NCBI GenBank assembly: GCA_003222675.1
Contig: QHWT01000092.1
Span: 1 to 50,403 of the forward strand
Direction: 5' to 3'
Source of the DNA: Acidobacteriota bacterium
GTDB lineage: Bacteria > Acidobacteriota > Vicinamibacteria > Vicinamibacterales > 2-12-FULL-66-21
Length of the DNA stretch: 50,403 nt
The notes under the pieces were generated by a model. The model worked only from the letters and a program-made list of their open reading frames with translations, was not told where the DNA came from and did not search any database. Each line of letters begins with the position of its first letter. The first letter of the stretch is position 1. Made by a program: the position numbers and the translations under genes. Below, piece by piece: positions 17,846-27,403 of the stretch.

Positions 17846-17944
17846 CGGGCCAGTGTGGAGCGCGAGCGAGCTGGTGACCACCGACAGCACCCGCACAGGA
17901 TTCGTACGATGCCCGTACAGCCGCCGCAGTAAGATGAAAGGGCC

Positions 17945-20311
17945 ATGAAGCCTGGCCCTGCGGCGTCATTCGGCGCGCAACTAAAGGCGCTCCGCGAGGT
18001 CGCCGGTTTCACGCAGGAAGAGCTCGCGACGATAGCAGGCCTTTCGGTGCATGCCGTGAGCGCGCTCGAGCGGGGGGAACGACGGCGGCCGCATGTCGAG
18101 ACCGTGCGCGCGCTGTCCGCGGCACTGGACCTGACTGGCGCGGCCCGTGACGCGCTCGTTGGGAGCGCGCGCACACCTGCTCACCACCCCGCTGTCGATG
18201 AACTGAGCGGCATCTCGCTGCCGCTGGCTCTGACGGTTCTTGTCGGCCGGGATGCTGACGTGGAGACGCTGCGCCACTGGCTGGCCGATCCCGCGGCACG
18301 GCTCATCACGCTCACCGGACCAGGAGGAGTCGGAAAGACCCGGCTGGCGCTGGAGCTCGCACGCGCGATCGCGGAAGAAGGCTCAACCCGCGTGATTTTC
18401 GTATCGTTGGCGCCCATTCAAGATCCTGCGTTCGTCGCGTCGGCGATCGCCGAGGCTCTCGGACTGGTAGACGTCAGCGCGCTCGACCTGCCGAGGCGCG
18501 CTCGCGCCGCCTGCGAGGATCACCCTACATTATTGATGCTGGACAATTTCGAACACGTGTTGGACGCGGCGCCGTTGGTCGCCGATCTCCTAACGTCGGT
18601 CACAGCCCTCCGGCTGCTGGTCACCAGTCGCGCGCCGATCCGAGTGCGGGGAGAGCGGGAGTACACCCTCGCACCCCTCGCGTTGGAGCTGGATTCCGCT
18701 GCGGTGTCGGCCGCAGATCTGGCGCGCTCTCCCGCGATTCGACTATTCCTAGAGCGGGTTCGAGACGTCCGACCCGACTTTCGTCTCACGTCGGCGAACG
18801 GCCGCACTGTGACGGAGATTTGTCGACGGCTCGATGCACTGCCGCTCGCCCTAGAGTTGGCGGCTCCGTGGATCAAGGTTCTGACAGCTGAGAATCTGCT
18901 CCAGCGACTCGAGCATGACGTGTTGCTCTCGACTGTCGGCCACCCGCGCGACCTTCCCGAACGCCAACAGACGATGAACGCAACGGTCGCCTGGAGTTAT
19001 CAGCTGCTCGACTCGGAGGAGCAGCGCGCCTTCCGCCGCTTCGGCGCTCTGCCCGGTCTGTTTCCGATTGACGCGGCCGCGGCGGTCCTTGCCGGTCGTG
19101 AGAGTGGTTCGCCGGGGACCGATCAAGCGCTCCGTGCAGCGGCGAGTCTGATCGACAAGAGTCTTCTGCTGCGAGCCGACACCTCGGTAGTTGCGACGTG
19201 TCCGCTGTACTACATGCTCGAGACCGTGCGTGCGTACGGGGCGCTCGAGCTCGTCGCTGCGGGCGAGCGTGACGAGGCGCTGGAGGGGCTGGTCCGCTAT
19301 TGCACGGCGGAAGCCGTCCTCGCCGGGGAGGGGCTGGTTGGACCGGCGCAGGTCGAATGGTTGGATCGCGTACGTGAAGATCTTGAGAGCTACCGCGCCG
19401 GCCTGACTTGGCTCATCGAGCGCGACCGTCCCGCGGAAGCGTCCGAGATCGCGTGGCAGCTGATGTTCTTCTGGCTAATCCGCGGACACGCGGCCGAAGG
19501 CCTCCGATGGTACGAACAGATTCTGAGGCTGCCGTCGCTTGCGCCGGCCTCCGAGTTGAAAGGGCTGTCCGGCGCGGCGGTGATGTACTACACACAGGGA
19601 AAATCCGTCCTTGCGCGCACCGCCGCCACACGTGCCCTCGCGCTCGCACGGAGCGCGGGCGACATAGGTATGGTCGCGCAGGCTGAGAACCTCTTGGGAC
19701 ACATTGAACACGGCGTTGGGAATGTGGACGCAGCCCGCGAACGGTTTACCCGCAGCGTCGAAGTGTTCAAAGCGCTCGGGATCCGGTGGGGTATCGGGAA
19801 TGCGCTGAGCGGGATGGCAGAGGTCACCCTTGCCACCGGTGACGCTGCCCACGCTGAGCGGCTGCTGGATGAGGCCACATCAGTGCTTCAGCACGCCGGT
19901 CCGTGGTTCCTGGCCCTGACGCTGTACGTCCGAGGCATCCTGGCAGTGCGGCGCGGCAGCCCAGATGAGGCTATCGCGTCGGTGCGTGAGAGCCTCGCAC
20001 GCATCCGGGATCTCCAGGACAAGTTCGCGTTTGTGTACGCGCTAGTCCCGCTTGCCGCCGCAGCGGCACTCAAGGGTGACGACGCGTGGGCAGCCCGGAT
20101 TCTGGGCCTCCGGGACGCCGTCACCGATCGCACGGGCGCGACAGTTGTCGACACGTCCGTGGACGATCTGCAAGAACGGGCCGAACGCGACGCGCGCGCG
20201 CGCCTTGGACCGGATCGATGGACGCAGGCATATGCGGCAGGACGGAGTACGTCTATCGATTCGTTGATGAAGGACATTAACCGTGTCTTGGGAGAGCGCG
20301 CACGCACTTAG
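17945..20311 (+). CDS. XRE-type HTH regulator with NB-ARC-like ATPase and TPR domains
   Basis: A 788-residue signal-transduction ATPase. The XRE helix-turn-helix covers about 7-62 (FTQEELATIAGLSVHAVSAL). A predicted STAND/NB-ARC-type ATPase follows: Walker A GPGGVGKT (125-132), Walker B LLMLDNFEH (196-204) and a VTSRAPIRVRGE sensor segment, then a winged-helix-like part (VAWSYQLLDSEEQRAF). The last ~300 residues are helical TPR-like repeats that would bind ligand or partner. AAAGG precedes the ATG. It is divergent from the SDR/sigma pair and is the intact parent-type of the remnant at 13420. Confidence 0.88.
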   Translation: MKPGPAASFGAQLKALREVAGFTQEELATIAGLSVHAVSALERGERRRPHVETVRALSAALDLTGAARDALVGSARTPAHHPAVDELSGISLPLALTVLVGRDADVETLRHWLADPAARLITLTGPGGVGKTRLALELARAIAEEGSTRVIFVSLAPIQDPAFVASAIAEALGLVDVSALDLPRRARAACEDHPTLLMLDNFEHVLDAAPLVADLLTSVTALRLLVTSRAPIRVRGEREYTLAPLALELDSAAVSAADLARSPAIRLFLERVRDVRPDFRLTSANGRTVTEICRRLDALPLALELAAPWIKVLTAENLLQRLEHDVLLSTVGHPRDLPERQQTMNATVAWSYQLLDSEEQRAFRRFGALPGLFPIDAAAAVLAGRESGSPGTDQALRAAASLIDKSLLLRADTSVVATCPLYYMLETVRAYGALELVAAGERDEALEGLVRYCTAEAVLAGEGLVGPAQVEWLDRVREDLESYRAGLTWLIERDRPAEASEIAWQLMFFWLIRGHAAEGLRWYEQILRLPSLAPASELKGLSGAAVMYYTQGKSVLARTAATRALALARSAGDIGMVAQAENLLGHIEHGVGNVDAARERFTRSVEVFKALGIRWGIGNALSGMAEVTLATGDAAHAERLLDEATSVLQHAGPWFLALTLYVRGILAVRRGSPDEAIASVRESLARIRDLQDKFAFVYALVPLAAAAALKGDDAWAARILGLRDAVTDRTGATVVDTSVDDLQERAERDARARLGPDRWTQAYAAGRSTSIDSLMKDINRVLGERART

Positions 20312-21007
20312 AGGCGCGCCCGTAGCGCCATCACAAGCCAGTCTGTAAATTGCAGACCTCAGCACGGTTGCAATCGCGGCGTCCGCAACGATGCCGTCCG
20401 TTTCAGCGTCCTGCCGCCAAACGAACGGTAATCGACGCGTCGAGTACCACGCACGCCAACACGCCCGACAATGTCTCCGCCAACGATGCCCGTGTGTGTG
20501 TCGCGCGCGCGGATGTGTTGATCAAGGCGAAGGGCTCGTCGACCAGCTCACCGATGCGACCAGCCAGTCCGGCGCGTTCTTCAGGACCCCGGTACTCCCC
20601 GGGCGTACTCCGCACTCGATATCGGGGCCGCATCGCACGCCTGCAGCCTGACTCGAAGTTTCGTGACTGCCTCTGGTGCGTGTCGCCGCCGATATCCGGA
20701 TTGAAGAGTGAAGCGTCTCGACCTCGCGGTAGATGGACACTTCCACCGCGTCCGGACCGAGACGTGCGAGGCCTCCGACTAGCGCATTGTTGGAGGATGC
20801 CGCCCAAGATTTCCTGAAATCGCCACGGCGCGGATAGGTCCTTTGTTCGCCGACGAAGGTGCAAACGCACTGACGCGTCGGTTTATTCAGTGCCCATCAC
20901 ATCTTCGCGCGAACAACGGCACGCGGCGCTGCGGCTTCCTGATGTGCCGGCAGCTATCTCCTGAGATCCTGCCCGCTCAGCCTGGAATATTCGAGGGTAT
21001 CTAGAGA
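20312..21007. other. Gene-poor region between the regulator and a transposase remnant
   Basis: Overlapping frames of 60-155 codons occur on both strands without ribosome binding sites or motifs I recognise. A minus-strand frame at 20403-20870 has a protein-like end (LSGVLACVVLDASITVRLAA) but is otherwise unconvincing. Probably old, eroded coding DNA. Confidence 0.35.
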
Positions 21008-21250
21008 TTAGGCCAAACGTGTGGGCGCTGTCCGTCGCATGCCGCCGGTTTCGTAGAGATGCGCGAACGAGCGTTCGATTCGCTCGCCGCGTTGCCGCAT
21101 GAATCGCCGTCGGCGTGCCCCGCGGATTCGCCGCCGATTGCGAGCACCGAGACGTGCGCCTCCGGCTGCTGGACCAGTCACGTCGTCCGCGATCACGCGC
21201 GCCGATGTAAAAGCGGATGCCCACCGCGTCCAAGTCCATCAAGGTTGGCC
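21008..21250 (-). mobile_element. Remnant of a DDE transposase (IS5/IS1182-like)
   Basis: The minus strand encodes LMDLDAVGIRFYI (about 21205-21243). In another frame it encodes RRFMRQRGERIERSFAHLYE followed by TGGMRR. This is the C-terminal signature with the catalytic glutamate region seen in IS5/IS1182-type transposases. The frames are shifted relative to each other, the N-terminal part is missing, and no terminal inverted repeats were found by eye. Inactive debris. Confidence 0.6.
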
Positions 21251-21424
21251 GAAGGACGTTGGTTCGCTGTAAGGGGGCGAAAGACAGGAGGGTCCTTCGC
21301 TCGGCCGATGTGTCACGTCGGCACGCAGCAACCGACGGACATCGGACCGCAGGCCAGATGGAGCGACTCGATCGCGTTCCACGGATTTGCCGCATCAACG
21401 CGGTCGTGATATAACGCACTCCTT

Positions 21425-21593
21425 GTTTGGGTGCCCACGACGGGTATAACAGGGAAGTCCGGTGCGAATCCGGCGCGGTCCCGCCACTGTGAGTGAGGGC
21501 GCTGCTTCGATCGACCACTCGGCCATCGGCCGGGGAAGGTGAAGCAGCCGCAGAGCACGCTCTGCACCTCCGAGCCAGGAGACCTACCCAAAC
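21425..21593 (+). promoter_or_regulatory. Cobalamin (B12) riboswitch
   Basis: The closing helix pairs GTTTGGG (21425-21431) with CCCAAAC (21587-21593). Inside lie the conserved core AGTCCGGTGCGAATCCGG, followed by CGCGGTCCCGCCACTGT (the B12-box region), and the 3' element GCCAGGAGACC. All parts are in canonical order. It ends about 125 bases before the btuB-like start, so adenosylcobalamin or a related corrinoid should repress the whole transport and salvage operon. Confidence 0.95.
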
Positions 21594-21719
21594 GTTCTGC
21601 GGTCGACTTTCTGCGACGACAGAAGGTATGCACTGGAACGTCCGGCCTCCGGCCGTCTCTTCCGCGCACACGGTTGTTGTCGACGTGAGTCCACCGCTTC
21701 GCCCGCGGAGGCTCTCGTC

Positions 21720-24158
21720 ATGCTGCGTACGTCCTCTCGTCGCACTGCCCGTCTCCGTCCATTCCTTACCCTGCTCGCCACTCTGCTTTGCAGCGCGCCA
21801 CGCGTTTCGGCCCAGGACGCGTCAGCGTCGATCGCCGGCAGCGTCGTAGATCCGCTCGGAGCTCGAGTCGCTGGCGCCGTCGTCACACTGCTCCGAGACC
21901 GCGAGGTTGCGAGAGGAACCACGACCGATACGCAAGGCGACTTCTCATTCGAAGCGTTGCCTGAAGGCCGCTACAGGATTCAGGCGAGCGCCGATGGATT
22001 TCAGCTCCGCAGGACGACGCAGATGTTCCTGCCGGCCGGAGCTAGAAGGAGCGTTGACGTATCGCTGCCGCTTGGCCCGCTCGAAACCGACGTGACGGTA
22101 ACGGCAGCCGCGAATGACGTCCTGCCTTCACAGATCGGCGCACCGGTCACGGTACTCGACGCCCATACGTTGAACGTCATCGGCAAGACCGACGTGCTCG
22201 AGGCGTTGCGACTGGTGCCTGGAAGCTCGCTGGTCCAGACCGGCGGCCGCGGCGGCACGACGTCGGTCTTCATCAGGGGCGGGAACTCCAATTTCAACAA
22301 GATGCTGATCGACGGCATTCCCGCCAACGACATCGGGGGCGGCATCGATCTCTCGCCGTTTGCGACGATCGGTATCGAGCGGATCGAGGTGCTTCGCGAA
22401 GCCAACAGCGTGATCGCCGGCACCGACGCCCTCGCGGGCGTCATCAGCATCACGTCGCGCCGCGGGCAGACGCGCATCCCGAACGCATCGCTGTCGCTCG
22501 ACGCCGGCAACCTGGGCACGAACCACGAGTCAGCCTCGCTTGGCGGCGTCGCGAAGCGCTTCGACTACTTCAGCGAGTTCTCTCGGTTGGTCACCGACAA
22601 CGATTTACCGAACAACCAGTACCGCAACAACACGTATGCAGGCCGGTTCGGTCTCGCGGTAGGCCACAACACTGACGTGAGCGGCACGGTGCGGTGGATC
22701 GACAAGTACTACGGAGCGCCGAACGGCGTCAGCCTCTACGGCATGCCGGATGATGCATTTCAAACCAACCGAACGCATCTTCTTGGACTGGGCAGCCAGA
22801 TGCAGTTCGCCGATAAGTGGCAAGGTTCGGTCCGCATCGGGTTGAGCGATCAGCGTGCGCACTTCATGAACCCGACACTCAGCGGGCAGAACATCTCAGG
22901 TGCGGGCTTTGGGGATACGGTCACGATCACCGGCGCGAACGGCTATTCGACGACCGGGCGCGGCGTCTTGGATTTCGGCACGTACGACTCGCAGAGCCGG
23001 TCGGCGCGGCAGGGTGTCTACGGGCAGACGACGTACCAGCTGACCCAGGGCGTGAGCCTTTCCGGCGGCGGTGACTACGAGGGGGAACACGCGTTCACCG
23101 ATCCCGATGCAGATCCAACGACGACGCGGCACAACGGAGCGGTGTGGATGGAAGGACGCGGCTCGTTCGTCGATCGCATCAGCATCACGGCAGGCCTCGG
23201 CTACGCGCGCATCGAAGGGTACGCATCCCGGTACTCGCCGCGGCTCTCCGTCGCCATCGCCGGGCGCAAGCCGGCTCCTCATGCCGTCTGGAGTGACACG
23301 CGGCTCACCTTCAACGGCGGCCGGGGAATCAAAGCGACGAGCGCGACGACGGTCGACCGATCGCTCTACAACCTTCTGCGGAAGACCGTGGCGGGTGCGG
23401 CGCTGGCCGCGAGTGAGGGCATCGGGCCGATCGGACCAGAGCGCGGCCGGAATTTGGACATTGGCATCGAACAGGGCCTGTGGGGTGGCCGCGCCCGGGC
23501 GCGAGTCGCCTACTTCCACAACGAGTTCGTCGACCTCGTCGAATTCGTCAGCAGGAACCTGCTGCCGCAGTTCGGCGTCGCGCCAGAAATCGCGGCGGCC
23601 GTGGGGACGGGCGCCTACGTCAATTCGCAGTCGTTCAAGGCGCAGGGTGCCGAGGTATCAGTTGATGCGATGTTCGGCGGTGTGCGCTTCGCCGGCTCGT
23701 ACATATACCTCGATGCCGTCGTGACGAGGTCCCTCAGCAGCTCCGTCACACCCCAATTCAATCCGCTGTTCCCAGGCATTCCGATCGGCGGCTTTACGGC
23801 GCTGGTCGGCCAGCGTCCATTCCGGCGACCGGGAAATACCGGCAACTTGCTAATTGCATACACACATCGACGGGTCGACGTGGCGCTGACCGGCTATTTC
23901 GCGGGCAAGTCCGACGACAGCACGTTCATCGTCGGCTCGGACATCAACTTCGGCAACAGCCTCCTTCTGCCCAACCACGATCTGAATTCCGGATACCAGA
24001 AGGCGGACCTGAGCGGAGCGTACCGGGTTCATCGGAGAATCAAGTGGTACGCGACCGTTGAGAACCTGCTGAATCAGCATTACGCGCCAACGTTCGGATT
24101 CCCCGCGCTGCCGATCAACCTGCGAACCGGCGTGACGATCGCCGTCGGCGGACGGTAG
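21720..24158 (+). CDS. btuB: TonB-dependent outer-membrane receptor, BtuB-like (corrinoid uptake)
   Basis: An 812-residue TonB-dependent receptor. Signal peptide to about residue 32 (PRVSAQ). A carboxypeptidase-regulatory-like beta domain follows at about 36-115 (IAGSVVDPLGARVAGAVVTL), then the plug domain at about 130-235 (VLEALRLVPGSSLVQTGGRG, FIRGGNSNFNKMLIDGIP). The remainder is a beta barrel, ending in VTIAVGGR without the usual terminal aromatic residue. CGGAGG precedes the ATG. It is directly downstream of the B12 riboswitch and upstream of BtuF/C/D-like genes, so the cargo is cobalamin or another corrinoid. The extra N-terminal domain is not in E. coli BtuB. Confidence 0.92.
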   Translation: MLRTSSRRTARLRPFLTLLATLLCSAPRVSAQDASASIAGSVVDPLGARVAGAVVTLLRDREVARGTTTDTQGDFSFEALPEGRYRIQASADGFQLRRTTQMFLPAGARRSVDVSLPLGPLETDVTVTAAANDVLPSQIGAPVTVLDAHTLNVIGKTDVLEALRLVPGSSLVQTGGRGGTTSVFIRGGNSNFNKMLIDGIPANDIGGGIDLSPFATIGIERIEVLREANSVIAGTDALAGVISITSRRGQTRIPNASLSLDAGNLGTNHESASLGGVAKRFDYFSEFSRLVTDNDLPNNQYRNNTYAGRFGLAVGHNTDVSGTVRWIDKYYGAPNGVSLYGMPDDAFQTNRTHLLGLGSQMQFADKWQGSVRIGLSDQRAHFMNPTLSGQNISGAGFGDTVTITGANGYSTTGRGVLDFGTYDSQSRSARQGVYGQTTYQLTQGVSLSGGGDYEGEHAFTDPDADPTTTRHNGAVWMEGRGSFVDRISITAGLGYARIEGYASRYSPRLSVAIAGRKPAPHAVWSDTRLTFNGGRGIKATSATTVDRSLYNLLRKTVAGAALAASEGIGPIGPERGRNLDIGIEQGLWGGRARARVAYFHNEFVDLVEFVSRNLLPQFGVAPEIAAAVGTGAYVNSQSFKAQGAEVSVDAMFGGVRFAGSYIYLDAVVTRSLSSSVTPQFNPLFPGIPIGGFTALVGQRPFRRPGNTGNLLIAYTHRRVDVALTGYFAGKSDDSTFIVGSDINFGNSLLLPNHDLNSGYQKADLSGAYRVHRRIKWYATVENLLNQHYAPTFGFPALPINLRTGVTIAVGGR

Positions 24159-24165
24159 GCGCGGC

Positions 24166-25356
24166 ATGTTTCGCGCACTCGCCGGTGTCGCATTGCTATG
24201 CGCAGTCGCCACGAGCGCACACACCTCAGACCGCCGCGCCGCGAACGTTACGACGGGGTGTGTCGATCGCTTCGATCCGATGGCTGACTACTTTCCCGAC
24301 AAGCTCGCGATCGAAGACGCCCTCGACTTCAGCGTCGAGTACCGGCGGTCCTACAAGGTGGTCACGGTCAGAGATGCAACCGAGGGTGGATTACCCGAAC
24401 GATATGTCCTCGCGCAGTGCGGGACGCCGGCGCCTCCTCTCACGGGAGGGCTCGCCGGCGCGCAGCTCGTCACCGTGCCGCTCTCGTCGTTCTTCGCGTT
24501 TTCGACCACGCATCTTCCGCTCCTGGCCGATCTCGACCGGATGGACGTGCTCACCGGCGTCGCGCAACACGATGCGGTGATGGATCCCAAGGCCAAGGCG
24601 CGGATCAAGGCAGGACACGTCGTCGAGTTCGCCAGGGTCGGCCTCGTAATCGACGTCGAGCGCGTCGTCGCCGCGAAGCCGTCGCTGCTGATGGCGACCG
24701 GAACGTCCAACGCGACGCTATCCGTGATCCGACAGGCCGGCGTCCCCGTGGTCGCGAACAGTGAATGGCGCGAGCCGACAGCCCTTGGCCGCGCTGAGTG
24801 GCTGAAGTACATGGCGCTCTTTCTCAACGAAGAACGAAAGGCGCAGGCGGTCTATGGCGACATGAAGCATCGATACCGGGGGCTGAGCGCGCGGGCCACC
24901 ACGCGGTCCGTGGCCGAGCGGCCGCTGGTGATGACCGGTCGCAGCACCCGTGGCCTCTTCACCATTGCCGGCGGTCGTTCGTACGTCGCGGCACTGATCA
25001 AGGATGCGGGCGGCCGGTACGTGTGGGCCGACAACCCCTCGGTCGGATTCGCGTCGGTGGATCTGGAAGCGCAGATTCATCGGGCGGCCGACGCCGACGT
25101 CTGGATCAACGGCGGAGGGTGGAAGAACCTTGCAGCGATGGCGGAAGACGAGCCGCGGTATGCCGCGTTCAAGGCGTTTCGACAAGGCCAGGTCTGGGTG
25201 TACGAGCGGCGTCAGACGCCGACCGGAGCAAATGACTACTGGTCGCGCAGCGTGACCCGGCCCGATCTGGTGCTCGCGGATCTCGTCAAGATCTTTCATC
25301 CAGCACTGACGCCCGAACGCGCGTTCGAGTGGTACATGCGCGTCCCGGCGCGCTGA
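24166..25356 (+). CDS. btuF: Periplasmic corrinoid-binding protein of an ABC importer (BtuF-like)
   Basis: A 396-residue class III (helical-backbone) solute-binding protein with a signal peptide (about 1-19). Two lobes are recognisable: AQLVTVPLSSFFAFSTTHLP in the first and LLMATGTSNATLSVIRQAGV joining to the second, with a long helix around ALGRAEWLKYMALFLNEERK. It is larger than E. coli BtuF (about 266 residues) and closer in length to iron-complex binding proteins. Its position between the receptor and the permease identifies its role. It starts seven bases after the receptor stop. Confidence 0.88.
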   Translation: MFRALAGVALLCAVATSAHTSDRRAANVTTGCVDRFDPMADYFPDKLAIEDALDFSVEYRRSYKVVTVRDATEGGLPERYVLAQCGTPAPPLTGGLAGAQLVTVPLSSFFAFSTTHLPLLADLDRMDVLTGVAQHDAVMDPKAKARIKAGHVVEFARVGLVIDVERVVAAKPSLLMATGTSNATLSVIRQAGVPVVANSEWREPTALGRAEWLKYMALFLNEERKAQAVYGDMKHRYRGLSARATTRSVAERPLVMTGRSTRGLFTIAGGRSYVAALIKDAGGRYVWADNPSVGFASVDLEAQIHRAADADVWINGGGWKNLAAMAEDEPRYAAFKAFRQGQVWVYERRQTPTGANDYWSRSVTRPDLVLADLVKIFHPALTPERAFEWYMRVPAR

Positions 25357-25361
25357 GCGGC

Positions 25362-26399
25362 ATGACGAAACGCGAAGCGATGACGCTCGTTGGTCTGGTG
25401 ACGCTGCTGTGTGTCGTGTTCCTGCTGTCGCTGGTGCTGGGTTCCACGGCGATATCGCTGCACCGCGTTCTTATGGCGCTGCTGGGCACGCCATCAGACG
25501 GAACTTCGGCGATCGTGGTGAGGACGATTCGCCTGCCACGTTCTGTCACAGCCATGCTGGCTGGCGCGTCGCTCGGCATTGCCGGCCTCCAGATGCAGAC
25601 GCTGTTCAGGAATCCGCTCGCGGATCCGTTCGCGCTCGGCATTTCTTCGGGAGCGAGCCTCGGCGTAGCTCTCGTCGTGCTCAGCTCGGGCTACGGCGCA
25701 GCGGCGGCGTTCGGCTCTGCCACCGGCATCCGCGGCGACGCGCTCATCACGGCGGCGGCCATCGTCGGCGCCGCGCTGGTGCTCGGATTGGTCCTCATCG
25801 TATCGAGCCGTATCGTCAACCCGACAACGGTGCTGATCCTCGGCCTGATGTTTGGCTACGCGGTGTCGGCGGTCGTAACGGTTCTCGTTGGTGCAAGCCA
25901 GCCGGAGCGGCTGGCGCAATGGGCGCAATGGGGATTCGGATCGTTCTCCGGCGTGACGTGGCAGCGGTTGCAACTGTTTGGTCCGCTGACCTTCTTCGGT
26001 GTGCTGATCGCGGCCGCGACGACCAAGCAACTCAACGCGCTGCTGCTCGGCGAGAGTTACGCGCGATCGATGGGGCTCGCGGTGAGACGCGCCCGGCTCC
26101 TGACCATGCTCTCTGCGTCCGTGCTTGGTGCCGTCGTGACCGCGTTTTGCGGCCCGATTTCGTTTCTCGGCATTGCCGTCCCGCACGTGTGCCGCGGCCT
26201 TTTGAGCACCTCGGATCATCGCGTTCTGGTGCCGGCCGTCGTGCTGATGGGAAGCGCGGGCGCCCTGTTCGCCGAGATCGTGTCGCTCCTACCGGGCAGC
26301 GCGGGCGTGCTGCCGCTCAATGCCGTGACCTCACTCATGGGCGCACCCGTCGTGGTGGCCGTGCTGCTCCGCAGCCGGCGTGGAGTGGTTGTCGGATGA
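25362..26399 (+). CDS. btuC: FecCD/BtuC-type ABC transporter permease
   Basis: A 345-residue inner-membrane permease with about ten hydrophobic helices. Family hallmarks are IRLPRSVTAMLAGASLGIAG (helix 2 region), QTLFRNPLADPFALGISSGA, and the coupling segment FCGPISFLGIAVPHVCR. It should form a homodimer moving corrinoid from the binding protein to the cytoplasm with the next gene's ATPase. I chose the ATG at 25362, five bases after the upstream stop; an earlier in-frame GTG lies inside btuF. Its stop overlaps the ATPase start (ATGA). Confidence 0.93.
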   Translation: MTKREAMTLVGLVTLLCVVFLLSLVLGSTAISLHRVLMALLGTPSDGTSAIVVRTIRLPRSVTAMLAGASLGIAGLQMQTLFRNPLADPFALGISSGASLGVALVVLSSGYGAAAAFGSATGIRGDALITAAAIVGAALVLGLVLIVSSRIVNPTTVLILGLMFGYAVSAVVTVLVGASQPERLAQWAQWGFGSFSGVTWQRLQLFGPLTFFGVLIAAATTKQLNALLLGESYARSMGLAVRRARLLTMLSASVLGAVVTAFCGPISFLGIAVPHVCRGLLSTSDHRVLVPAVVLMGSAGALFAEIVSLLPGSAGVLPLNAVTSLMGAPVVVAVLLRSRRGVVVG

Positions 26400-27403
26400 C
26401 GGCCGCGCTGCGCACGCGTGATCTGGCTGTCGGGTATCGCACGCGCCGGACCCGGCGCGCGGTCCTCGAGCACGTGAATCTTGCCGTGCATCCCGGTGAG
26501 CTCGTGTGCCTTCTCGGTCCGAACGGCATCGGGAAGTCGACGCTGCTGCGGACGCTCGCGAGGATGCAGCCGGCGTTGTGGGGCAGCGTTCACCTGGGCG
26601 GCTCGGATCTTCGCTCGATCACGAACATCGAACTCGCGCGGTGTCTGGGCGTCGTCCTCACCGAACGCGTCGCCGTCGAGGCCCTGTCCGTTCGCCGCCT
26701 CGTCGAGCTGGGGCGTTATCCGCACTCGGGATGGTTCCGCCGTATTACCGATAGCGATCGGACTGCAGTCGAGTGGGCGATTGATGCCGTCGGCGCGCGC
26801 CATCTCGCCGAGCGCGACTTCAGCCGCCTCTCCGACGGAGAGCGGCAGCGCGTCATGATCGGTCGCGCCCTCGCGCAGGAACCGGTGCTGCTGATCCTGG
26901 ACGAACCGACCGCGTTTCTCGACGTGCCGTCGCGCGTCGAGTTGATCGGTCTGCTGCGCCGGCTGACACGGGAACGTCCCCTGGCGGTTGTCGTCTCCAC
27001 GCACGATCTCGAGCTGGCGCTGCGAACCGCTGATGTCGTCTGGCTCTTCATGCCCGGCGGCGAGCTGGTGACCGGTGCTCCGGAAGACGTCGTCCTGGCC
27101 GGCAACCTCGCTCGCGCCTTCGAGGGCCGGCAGATTCGCTTTCATCCGGAAGAGCGCAGCTTCAGGCTGGTCACCGGCGATCGCGGCGAGGCGGTGGTTC
27201 ACGGCGCCGGCCTGCGTGCGAGGTTGGCCGCGGCCGTGCTCGAGCGCGAGGGCTACGCCGTGACGAACGCCACAGCTGCCGATGGGCTCGTGGTTCACGC
27301 GCGTGAGACTGGATGGCGAGTCACGAACGATCACACGGAGCGCAGCGGCGCGGACTTCGCCTCGCTCGCCGCGTTCCTGCGCGGAAGGAGAACAGCGTCA
27401 TGA
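26396..27403 (+). CDS. btuD: ABC transporter ATPase, BtuD-like, with C-terminal extension
   Basis: A 335-residue nucleotide-binding subunit: Walker A GPNGIGKST (41-49), signature LSDGE (145-149), Walker B LLILDEP (165-171) and switch histidine H203 (STHD). It powers the permease encoded just upstream, whose stop it overlaps by four bases. FecE/BtuD ATPases are usually about 250-270 residues. Here about 70 extra residues follow (from around GDRGEAVVHGAG), with an alpha/beta pattern I cannot assign. The next gene again overlaps its stop by four bases. Confidence 0.93.
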   Translation: MTAALRTRDLAVGYRTRRTRRAVLEHVNLAVHPGELVCLLGPNGIGKSTLLRTLARMQPALWGSVHLGGSDLRSITNIELARCLGVVLTERVAVEALSVRRLVELGRYPHSGWFRRITDSDRTAVEWAIDAVGARHLAERDFSRLSDGERQRVMIGRALAQEPVLLILDEPTAFLDVPSRVELIGLLRRLTRERPLAVVVSTHDLELALRTADVVWLFMPGGELVTGAPEDVVLAGNLARAFEGRQIRFHPEERSFRLVTGDRGEAVVHGAGLRARLAAAVLEREGYAVTNATAADGLVVHARETGWRVTNDHTERSGADFASLAAFLRGRRTAS

